This document shows positions 57,343 through 64,000 of a DNA stretch of 64,000 nucleotides, in pieces. The first letter of the stretch is position 1. Every line of letters starts with the position of its first letter. The position numbers and the translations under genes are program-made. The DNA comes from Clostridiaceae bacterium Marseille-Q3526 (GTDB taxonomy: Bacteria > Bacillota > Clostridia > Lachnospirales > Lachnospiraceae), in assembly GCA_018223375.1 (NCBI GenBank), contig JAGTTS010000001.1, positions 310,001 to 374,000 of the forward strand, written 5' to 3'. The notes under the pieces are model-generated. The model was not told the origin of the DNA. It did no database searches and saw only the letters and a list, made by a program, of their open reading frames with translations.

Positions 57343-59007
57343 CTACTGCTCTTCTTTTTTTATTCGAAGGGAAGCTCCCATCCAGAGGAGAATCACTCCG
57401 CTGCCGAGGAGTGTGACAACTGCCGGAATAATTGGAGTTTCGTCTCCTGTCTTTGGAAGTACTGCCAACGGTACCGGGCCGTCCTCGATGATAGTCTCGT
57501 CTGTGAGAGGCGCCTCTGGAGCTAACGGAACCTCATTGTCTCCAATCGTAACTGTGGGGCCGCCGCCACCGCCGCTTCCGCCGCTATGGCCTCCTCCTCC
57601 ATTTCCGCCGCCGTTTCCTCCATCGTCCTTGACCTCTGTCACCATAAACTGCCAGTCAATCTTCGAAAGAGCGCCTGCATATTTATTTACCAGATTGCTC
57701 TCTCCCGGCTCTGGGGTGATGGACGGATCCTCGGTTAATATAAGAGTCGGATCCAGCTGAAGCTCTACCTGGATAGAACCTGTCTGGCCGCCCTTATAGC
57801 CGCCCAGATATACGGCTCTCTCGCCTTCTGTGCCGCCAGCCGTATCGCCCTGTGTCAGAAGCGTGGAACCTGTCGCATTGCCGGTGTAGAGAAGCTTCTC
57901 CTCGCCGTCGGCATTGGTATACCACACCTTCATGGAAATTTTCTCCAGAAGTTCGTCCTGAAGATCGCTCTGCTCTCTCGGAAGAGCCTTCATATAAAGC
58001 TTCCATGTCTTGTCGCTGTCGTTTTCAATGTTTAACCGATCCCGGTAAATTCCGCCTGGAACCATATTGGTAAAGCTCATGAACCAGTTGCCTTCCTCTG
58101 CCTGGCCGTCGCCGTCCCGGTAAGGAATGTAGGTCATAGTTCCGTCAGTTTCTGCAAATTTCAGCGTTTTCGCCTCTGCGGCTTCAAATACGCCGTCATC
58201 CGCGATGTTCTTTACCAGATAGTCTAAGGTCTGCGCTTCGTCTCCGTCCTCGGCTCCTGCGCTGAAAATCTCCTCTGCCGCCGCCTGGGTAGCCTGAACC
58301 GTTGTGGCATCAATGGTCATGGTGTAGGTTCCATTCTCATAGCCTGTGCCATTGGAACTGCTGGAGGTTGCAATCTGAATAATACCGCCTGTCGGGTTGC
58401 CTTCGCTGTCATACTCCGGCTCGTATTCCTTATCTACCACGCCGGATGTAATCCGGGGATTCATCGTCACGCCGTCCAAAAACTGCGGGGAGCTGGTTCC
58501 TGCTTTCACAATTCCCATATAGTAGAGGGTAAAAATTCCTTTCTCCCCCTCCGGAATCTCATTTAAGAGAAGCCATTTTCCCTCTGCCTGACTGTACTGC
58601 GTCACTGCCTGAAGGCCCCAGCGGTTTTCCTCCGTCTTTCCGTCGGCGTCGCCGGAGGCTAAGAGCACTACGTTGTTTTTGTTGAATTCAGGAACCGCGG
58701 CATATTCTGTTTCGCCGTTCTGGGCCTGGAACGTCAGAGGAAAGGACTCCCAGCTCTGACTGATGACAACCTTTGCCATGGCGTCCACAGCGCCTTTGTT
58801 CGTGATCTGCACTGCTTTCTCTGTTTTTTCCCCTGGCTTCCAGTTTTTCGGAGACTCGAAGGTTTCGTCCAGAGAAGTGTTATAACTGCCAGTCATAAAT
58901 TCATTTCCGGCCTTCAGTTCCTGAGTCCAGCTCGCCCATGTCCCGCCGATGGCAGCCGCCGAAATCAGAGCCGCCAGACCTAATACTGCATGTTTGCCTT
59001 TCCTCAT
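57343..59007 (-). CDS. LPXTG-anchored exported protein with SipW-type signal peptide
   Basis: A 554-residue surface protein. The N-terminus is a SipW-dependent signal (AVLGLAALISAAAIGGTWAS then WTQELKAGNEF). A TasA/camelysin-like first domain and a second similar domain follow, then a glycine-rich linker (about 490) and a sorting signal LPKTGDETP, hydrophobic helix and IKKEEQ. It would be cut by SipW, exported and attached to the wall by a sortase. It is the last gene of the SipW locus and the only one with an anchor, so it may link fibres of the other proteins to the cell surface (inference). Confidence 0.85.
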   Translation of the reverse strand: MRKGKHAVLGLAALISAAAIGGTWASWTQELKAGNEFMTGSYNTSLDETFESPKNWKPGEKTEKAVQITNKGAVDAMAKVVISQSWESFPLTFQAQNGETEYAAVPEFNKNNVVLLASGDADGKTEENRWGLQAVTQYSQAEGKWLLLNEIPEGEKGIFTLYYMGIVKAGTSSPQFLDGVTMNPRITSGVVDKEYEPEYDSEGNPTGGIIQIATSSSSNGTGYENGTYTMTIDATTVQATQAAAEEIFSAGAEDGDEAQTLDYLVKNIADDGVFEAAEAKTLKFAETDGTMTYIPYRDGDGQAEEGNWFMSFTNMVPGGIYRDRLNIENDSDKTWKLYMKALPREQSDLQDELLEKISMKVWYTNADGEEKLLYTGNATGSTLLTQGDTAGGTEGERAVYLGGYKGGQTGSIQVELQLDPTLILTEDPSITPEPGESNLVNKYAGALSKIDWQFMVTEVKDDGGNGGGNGGGGHSGGSGGGGGPTVTIGDNEVPLAPEAPLTDETIIEDGPVPLAVLPKTGDETPIIPAVVTLLGSGVILLWMGASLRIKKEEQ

Positions 59008-59103
59008 ATCGTTCTATCTCCTGTCCTTGCCTGTTTCCGCCAGGCGGGGGAAGCGCTGAACTGATGATCAGCTTTTCCCTTGCCCGGCAGAGCCAGACCG
59101 TTT

Positions 59104-59916
59104 TTATTCTGCCTCTAATGCTGCTGGCTTATCCATGCCGTTTGCAGCTAAGAAATCATTGATTACAACTTCCTCGTCGCTGTCACTCATCTCAAGAGCT
59201 GCTCCAAATACGTCCTTAATGGCATCAAAGGTTGCCTGAACTGTCTTAGCATTGATAGTCATGGTGTACTGAGCGTCCTCATAACTGTCAAGATAATTAG
59301 CGTCCGCCTCTACTAAATCAACTCCGCCGCTTCCATTCGGCTCATACTTCTTGGATGTAATACCGGACTGAATTAACGGATTCATTGTTACGGATGTGAG
59401 AAGCGCTGACGTCTCTCCCGCTTCTGCTACGATACCGCTGTAAACAAAGTACAGATCCTGAGAACCGTCTTCGTTCTCTTTGATATCTGTCAGAACCCAT
59501 GTGTCATCTGCATCAGCAAAAGAATCTACTGTCTTCTCAATTCCCATAGGAGCTGCTATATCAGCAACGCCAGGAGCTGCAAATGCCGCTACATTCTCTC
59601 CCCACTGAACCTCTGCTGCGTACTCTGTTCCATCAGCTGCCTGGAGTGTTAATTTCTCGCCGTCCCACTTCTGGGTAATCTTAGTCATTACGGCCATATC
59701 CACGTTTCCGGAGTTCTTTACAGATACAACCTTCTCTACCGTCTCGCCTGGGAGCCAGTCTGTCTCCGGCTTAAACTCCTCTACAATATCAGAATCGAAG
59801 TTTCCTGCCTTAAACTCATTGTTTACAGATAAATTCTGGTTCCAGTAAGCCCATGTTCCACCAATAGCTGCTACTGCTGCCAGTCCTGCCAGTCCTAACG
59901 CCGCTTTCTTTTTCAT
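59104..59916 (-). CDS. SipW-dependent exported protein (TasA/camelysin-like)
   Basis: A 270-residue protein with signal MKKKAALGLAGLAAVAAIGG TWAYWNQ and the conserved N-terminal block (NEFKAGNFDSDIVEEFKPET, DWLPGETVEKVVSVKNSGNV). The mature part is acidic. It lies directly downstream of sipW and is probably a main cargo. TasA-like proteins form biofilm fibres in Bacillus; whether this one does is unknown. Confidence 0.85.
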   Translation of the reverse strand: MKKKAALGLAGLAAVAAIGGTWAYWNQNLSVNNEFKAGNFDSDIVEEFKPETDWLPGETVEKVVSVKNSGNVDMAVMTKITQKWDGEKLTLQAADGTEYAAEVQWGENVAAFAAPGVADIAAPMGIEKTVDSFADADDTWVLTDIKENEDGSQDLYFVYSGIVAEAGETSALLTSVTMNPLIQSGITSKKYEPNGSGGVDLVEADANYLDSYEDAQYTMTINAKTVQATFDAIKDVFGAALEMSDSDEEVVINDFLAANGMDKPAALEAE

Positions 59917-59946
59917 TTCCTGTTCCTCTTCCCTTTCTGTCCACGC

Positions 59947-60447
59947 CTAAGCCTCTGTCTTTTCCTCTTTCTTCTTATCCGGGAAAAACATATCCAAGGC
60001 GATTCCCAATATGATGATGGCTGCCATCACAACAATGACGCCCATATTTTTACTGTAATTTACAAAATAACCTGCGTATGGAATGCTTACCTTCCATACC
60101 TTTCCGATTACCTCGTCGTAGTCTACCGGATTTGGATCCTCCGTCTCGTTGGCGTCTCCCTTTGTAACAAAATTCTGGGAAAGCTCGCTCTTTTCCACAA
60201 CGCGGTGAGTCACCATGCCGTCCTCGCCTGCCTGGAAGGTAATAGCGTCTCCTACATTAATATCAGCAAAATCTGCTTCTTTGTAATAGATAATGCTTCC
60301 TACATGGTAAGTCGGCTCCATACTTCCGCTGAGAACCACGACCGGATGGTATCCTGCCAGCATCGGCGCCGCTATCAGAAGATAGCAGGCAATGCAGGCG
60401 TATACAATCCAGGTCAGAATATTTACAAATCCTTTGATTAGCCTCAT
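59947..60447 (-). CDS. sipW: Signal peptidase I, SipW (ER/archaeal type)
   Basis: A 166-residue signal peptidase with N- and C-terminal helices. The catalytic Ser lies in LSGSMEP (~42) and the partner is His (VTHRVVEK, ~81) instead of the Lys of bacterial LepB, the mark of the SipW/ER type. FVTKGDANETEDPNPV is the third family motif. It processes the special signal peptides of the flanking proteins. No good RBS is seen; translation may be coupled to the gene upstream, 34 bases away. Confidence 0.93.
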   Translation of the reverse strand: MRLIKGFVNILTWIVYACIACYLLIAAPMLAGYHPVVVLSGSMEPTYHVGSIIYYKEADFADINVGDAITFQAGEDGMVTHRVVEKSELSQNFVTKGDANETEDPNPVDYDEVIGKVWKVSIPYAGYFVNYSKNMGVIVVMAAIIILGIALDMFFPDKKKEEKTEA

Positions 60448-60481
60448 ATGTTAAGTCCCCGATTTGCAGTATTTAAGTTTA

Positions 60482-61312
60482 CTACTCTGCTTCTGAAAAA
60501 GAAACTAAATAAGTAAGCGCTTCCTCACCCCAGGCATCGACAACTGCGTCCTCTGTCGGCTGTACCATGTCAATGGTGATCTCCAGCTCGTAGTCAGCGT
60601 CTGCATATCCTGGATGTGCCTCGTCCAGAGCAGTCTCTTTCTTAACATGGAAGGAATTTCCTTCTTTCTTTGCTGCTTCTGCAGCTGCTAACATATCTAC
60701 ATCCTCTTCGCCGTCTTTTGCTGTCAGCCACTCTGTCTTATCGTCTGGTTTGCTGTCCTTTCCGTCTGTTGTACAGTACTTATAGGTTGTTGTATACAGT
60801 CCCATATCTGTATCTTTATCTAATGTTACGGACTCTAACAGGCTCTCTGTGGTTGCTCCTGGAGCTAACTGGCCTTTGTAGTACCAGTAACCGTCTTCTC
60901 CCTGTGTCCATGCGTCATTTTCAGCCAGATTTTTCCATACGACTGTCTGATCACCCTCTACCAGTCCATCTTCGGCATTGGCCTGTTTTACCGCTGTAAA
61001 GTCTGGCTGCTTTTCACTGTTAATTGCAATCATATTCTGGTCATTTCTGGACCATGTCTCTGCCATCTTTACACGAACAAGCAGCGGAGAATTTCCTGTA
61101 TTCTCAGCCACTACTTCCTTATCTACTGTAGCGCCTGGCTGCCAGTTATCGCCCTCGGACGGGTTGAAGCTCTCTACGATGGAACCGCCATATCTTCCTG
61201 TGCTGAATGGGTTGGTAATTGCTGCTGTCTGATTAAAATATGCCCATGTTCCGCCTACTACTGCTACTGCTGCTAAACCGCCAAGTGCTGCTGCCTTCTT
61301 ATTCATCTTCAT
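60482..61312 (-). CDS. SipW-dependent exported protein
   Basis: A 276-residue protein with signal AAALGGLAAVAVVGGTWAYF NQ, then ITNPFSTGRYGGSIVESFNP and WQPGATVDKEVVAENTGNSP. It has repeated W/Y-rich acidic segments (DGYWYYKGQLAPGATTESLL). It belongs to the CPF_0494-like family of alternate signal-mediated exported proteins. GGAGG precedes the ATG. Confidence 0.83.
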   Translation of the reverse strand: MKMNKKAAALGGLAAVAVVGGTWAYFNQTAAITNPFSTGRYGGSIVESFNPSEGDNWQPGATVDKEVVAENTGNSPLLVRVKMAETWSRNDQNMIAINSEKQPDFTAVKQANAEDGLVEGDQTVVWKNLAENDAWTQGEDGYWYYKGQLAPGATTESLLESVTLDKDTDMGLYTTTYKYCTTDGKDSKPDDKTEWLTAKDGEEDVDMLAAAEAAKKEGNSFHVKKETALDEAHPGYADADYELEITIDMVQPTEDAVVDAWGEEALTYLVSFSEAE

Positions 61313-61371
61313 TACTTTTTCCTCCTCATAGATTGCTTTATCTCAACCAGTAAGATTGCTGGCCAGTGTGC

Positions 61372-62232
61372 TTATTTCTGAAGTTCCCAGTCCCAATTTT
61401 CATCTGACGCATGCTGTAATGCTTCCTCGCCAAATACAGCTTTTACTGCGTCTTCTGTGGCCTGGACTGTATGGGCCTTGATTGTTAAATTGTAAGCTGC
61501 GTCCGAATAACCGGTAAGATTTTCATCTGTTACAATATCAGAACGCATATGGTAAAGTGTTTTTCCCTCTTCCTTTAACTGCCTGGAAAGCTCTGATTCT
61601 GAAATAGGATTTCCCGCTTCGTCTGCAGGGAAAGGAATCCAGTCCTCTTCCGGAACCGTCTTATCCGGATTCGTGGAGTATTTCTTTACCACTGTAATTT
61701 TTCCTAAATCTGCATCCTTTGAAAGCGTCACATCATCTAACAGATATTCGGTAGTTGCTCCTGCCGGAAGAGTTTTCGTGTAGTAATAATAGCCGTCGCT
61801 GTAGACCCATTCCTTTCCAAGGTTAAGCGTTTTTTCTACTACAGAATCATCTTTGTCTGTAAGTCCGTCTGTCGGCTCCTCCTGCCAGACACTTTCAAAT
61901 TTATTGTCTGCTTCGCCGTGGCCTTCCTCTTTTTCAGTTGTGTCAATGGTAACGTAAGCTCCGTCATCCTTTTCCCAGGTTTCCTGAAAGCTGACCCGTA
62001 CCACCATCGGCACATCGCCTGAGTTCTTAACCGCAAAGTCTTTATTCACCGTAGTTCCCGGCTTCCAGTCTTTTCCATCCTCCGGCCGGAACTCCTCCAC
62101 AATCTCTGTGTCAAAATCACCGGACTTCAGGACGTTAACTGCTTCCAAATCTTGATTGAAATATGCCAGGGAGCCGCCGACTGCAAACACTGCTGCAATT
62201 CCTGCAAGAGCAGCGATATGTTTCTTTTTCAT
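61372..62232 (-). CDS. SipW-dependent exported protein
   Basis: A 286-residue protein with signal IAALAGIAAVFAVGGSLAYF NQ and NVLKSGDFDTEIVEEFRPED, WKPGTTVNKDFAVKNSGDVP. It shares the SDGYYYYTKTLPAGATTEYL segment with the neighbouring proteins, showing tandem duplication. AGGAGGAG precedes the ATG. Acidic mature protein, 60 bases from the next gene. Confidence 0.83.
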   Translation of the reverse strand: MKKKHIAALAGIAAVFAVGGSLAYFNQDLEAVNVLKSGDFDTEIVEEFRPEDGKDWKPGTTVNKDFAVKNSGDVPMVVRVSFQETWEKDDGAYVTIDTTEKEEGHGEADNKFESVWQEEPTDGLTDKDDSVVEKTLNLGKEWVYSDGYYYYTKTLPAGATTEYLLDDVTLSKDADLGKITVVKKYSTNPDKTVPEEDWIPFPADEAGNPISESELSRQLKEEGKTLYHMRSDIVTDENLTGYSDAAYNLTIKAHTVQATEDAVKAVFGEEALQHASDENWDWELQK

Positions 62233-62292
62233 TTTCTGTCTCCTCCTGTCCTCCGCCCCACCTTCCGGCGAAGCGGCTTTCTATGGCTTTTT

Positions 62293-62925
62293 CTAAGATA
62301 TTGGAAGCAGGTTCTTCCACTCCAGCTGATTCGTTTCCTCTGTGGACTGTGTCAGTCCCCATCCGGAAACTGCCAGGGAAGCTTCATCTGCCGGAACTGC
62401 TTCTGCATTAAAATCTACGATAAATTTGCCTTTGCTGTAATCAGCTGCGTGATCATCGTTGGACACCTCAGGATTCAAAGTCAGGCTTTCCAGAAAGTAA
62501 GAAGTTTCGCTGCCTTCCTTCCCCTGTCCATTCAGGATATGAGTGTAATAGTAGGTTCCGCTTCTCGCTGGAATCTCAACCCAGTTTTCACTGAAATCCT
62601 GTGGGTAATTCAGCTGAACCATCTCTGTGCTGAGATTCTCCAGTCTGCCTCCTGTCTCTTTATCCGCCCACCAGGTCTCCATCTGAAGCCGGAGAACTAA
62701 ATCCATATCTCCTGTATTCACGAAATATGGTTTTTTATCTACCGTCTCCCCCGGCAGAATAGTATCTGCCGGGTTAAAGTCTTCTACCATGTCAATGGAA
62801 CTGCCAGCCGTATCAAACGGGTTCACAATCGACTGAGTATCTGAGTAGTAAGCCCATGTGGAGCTGAATCCGACTGCCATGACGGAACCGGCCAGGATAA
62901 CCGCTAATCGTTTATATAATTTCAT
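62293..62925 (-). CDS. SipW-dependent exported protein, shorter form
   Basis: A 210-residue member with signal LAVILAGSVMAVGFSSTWAY YSD and the block IVNPFDTAGSSIDMVEDFNP, LPGETVDKKPYFVNTGDMDL. It lacks some of the middle seen in the longer relatives. It begins two bases after the stop of the upstream gene, so translation is coupled. Confidence 0.8.
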   Translation of the reverse strand: MKLYKRLAVILAGSVMAVGFSSTWAYYSDTQSIVNPFDTAGSSIDMVEDFNPADTILPGETVDKKPYFVNTGDMDLVLRLQMETWWADKETGGRLENLSTEMVQLNYPQDFSENWVEIPARSGTYYYTHILNGQGKEGSETSYFLESLTLNPEVSNDDHAADYSKGKFIVDFNAEAVPADEASLAVSGWGLTQSTEETNQLEWKNLLPIS

Positions 62926-62927
62926 AA

Positions 62928-63665
62928 TCAGTTCCCCCCTCCGGCTGTTCCGACAGACCAGATGATCTTTGCTGTGTCTTTATTGGACGGCCACTGGTCT
63001 TCGTTCTGGTCTCTGTCAATTATCGTCGCTCCATCATTAACTGCTGCTGAAATATCCTTGTCAAACAACGCTGCTGCCGCCTCTTCGCTGACCTTCCACT
63101 CATCGCTGGCCTGAACTGCCTCTGCCTGAAAATGGATTTCATACTCAGCATTTTTGTACGTATTCTTCAAAGATTCTTCTAAGCTGTCAATATTGGAAAA
63201 ATCAACCTGTTCCATGAAACTCTCTGTCGTACTTCCAGCTGGAAGAACCTTCTTATAGTAATACCAGCCGTCTTCTCTAAGTTCCCAGTTCTCACCGGAA
63301 ACCACTTTAGAAGCTACGTCGCTATCACTTCCTGGCATTTTATTGGAGAGAAGTTCTTTCTCTCCATCTGCTCCTCCTGCAGTACTCCATGATTCAGAAT
63401 AAGCTACTCTGAGAAATACGTCTGCTGAACCTGAATTCTTAAAACTTACCTTTTTCGGCTTTGTCCAATCGCTTTGATTATCGTCTGCCAGGTCTTCCTC
63501 TACCTCTACTACTACCGTATCAGCAGAAATCTCGTTTTTCAGGTCTATCTGATGTCTGATGACCGCGCTTGTGCTGCCAATGCCAACCGTGAGCGCTGCC
63601 AGAAGGGCGATTCCGGACAGCTTGATCATATTTTTTTTCTTTCTGCTTTTATACAAGTGGATCAC
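62928..63665 (-). CDS. SipW-dependent exported protein, divergent
   Basis: A 245-residue protein whose signal (IKLSGIALLAALTVGIGSTS AVIRHQ) departs from the TWAY pattern, while NEISADTVVVEVEEDL, WTKPKKVSFKNSGSADVFLR and the DGWYYYKKVLPAGSTTESFM segment link it to the family. Start choice is open: GTG at 63665 lies too near the RBS, TTG at 63656 has AGGAGG at a better distance. It overlaps the partial gene upstream. Confidence 0.75.
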   Translation of the reverse strand: MIHLYKSRKKKNMIKLSGIALLAALTVGIGSTSAVIRHQIDLKNEISADTVVVEVEEDLADDNQSDWTKPKKVSFKNSGSADVFLRVAYSESWSTAGGADGEKELLSNKMPGSDSDVASKVVSGENWELREDGWYYYKKVLPAGSTTESFMEQVDFSNIDSLEESLKNTYKNAEYEIHFQAEAVQASDEWKVSEEAAAALFDKDISAAVNDGATIIDRDQNEDQWPSNKDTAKIIWSVGTAGGGN

Positions 63666-64000
63666 CCTCCTCCTCTTCCATCTCTGTTACCTTTTTATTT
63701 TTCTTACCTGCATCTGCCTTGGGCTGAGACTCTGCCGCCTCTCTGGCCGCTGACTTATCGCTGGTAAACGGCGTTTCAGGATTTCCATTAGTCCAGTTCG
63801 TTACCTGGTCTGTGCTGTGGAAGTAACCTTCATGCGCCAGGTTGTTCGTTACCTTTACAATCAGATCGTCGCCCGGCTGTACGGTAAGAATATCATTCTG
63901 TAATCTTGTGTTTGTTACATTACTCAGTTCGCCGGAAGCCGCCTTCTGGAATACCTCGATTCCTGTAAGGCTGTATTCCATCGGAACTGCCTCTGAAATC
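63649..64000 (-). CDS. C-terminal part of a gene cut by the window edge
   Basis: The frame is open to the right edge (no start seen; the ATG at 63981 is internal or uncertain). The visible 117 residues include SNVTNTRLQNDILTVQPGDD, LIVKVTNNLAHEGYFHSTDQ and a charged, low-complexity tail (ADAGKKNKKVTEMEEEEGDP). I do not recognise the family. Overlap of 17 bases with the next gene places it in the SipW operon, so a large surface or fibre protein is possible. Confidence 0.6.
   Translation of the reverse strand, partial: ISEAVPMEYSLTGIEVFQKAASGELSNVTNTRLQNDILTVQPGDDLIVKVTNNLAHEGYFHSTDQVTNWTNGNPETPFTSDKSAAREAAESQPKADAGKKNKKVTEMEEEEGDPLV

Noticed and set aside
1..64000. tRNA or rRNA genes
   Set aside because: No cloverleaf-like region with a T-arm GTTCGA/GTTCAA motif and no rRNA signature was seen by eye on either strand; a tRNA scan was not possible.

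Overview
The window looks like chromosomal DNA of an anaerobic, gut-type clostridium, most likely a Lachnospiraceae (Clostridium cluster XIVa) relative. The grounds are strong AGGAGG-type ribosome binding sites, balanced base composition, a group-B-like [FeFe] hydrogenase, an 8-Fe ferredoxin, VanW, CwlD, MecA and sortase B genes, a SipW signal peptidase with its substrate proteins, and a kdp operon laid out as in clostridia. Most genes are on the minus strand. Assignments come from reading the sequence and knowledge of protein families; no search was run.

Left part (1-24 kb): the start of an ogt-type DNA repair gene; a membrane diguanylate cyclase / phosphodiesterase pair; a fused FeoA-FeoB iron transporter; then a complete kdp potassium operon read right to left: two small membrane proteins, kdpF, A, B, C, a KdpD-like protein without the kinase module, an RCK (TrkA/KtrA) protein, full KdpD and KdpE. 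Candidate KdpE direct repeats lie in front. Housekeeping genes follow (GNAT, rlmD, DUF436, aroC, lactonase-like).

Middle part (24-36 kb): a plus-strand spermidine/putrescine operon (XRE-cupin regulator, potA, potB, fused potC-potD) ends in four tandem ~85-bp hairpin repeats. An AT-richer island follows: a MarR regulator with a clear operator, a pair of radical SAM proteins (the 'radical SAM mobile pair'), an orphan Imm53-like immunity protein and a gene broken by two in-frame stops. Then come a NifX-like protein, the hydrogenase and convergent nagB/nagA.

Right part (36-64 kb): trmL, an aminotransferase with an Lrp regulator, VanW, a DnaQ-like exonuclease, nth, a B12-binding radical SAM protein, dCMP deaminase, Sua5, cwlD, a GH18 protein with a structured leader, and a kinase/P-loop gene pair. 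Then mecA, a DUF1858 gene with an in-frame TGA at its second cysteine (candidate selenoprotein), a ferredoxin, an AEC transporter, sortase B and an Rpn-family nuclease. The window ends in a SipW locus: signal peptidase, six exported proteins (one with an LPKTG anchor) and a partial gene at the edge.

The two most unusual observations are: (1) a family of intergenic hairpins whose stems differ but whose ~20-nt loop is conserved (near TTGTTCCACTTAAAGTCACC), found at 7.05 kb, four times at 28.7-29.0 kb, at 32.76 kb and in diverged form at 32.1 and 35.4 kb, with a covarying loop-tail pairing in two copies; (2) the TGA-containing DUF1858 gene with a SECIS-like hairpin directly downstream.
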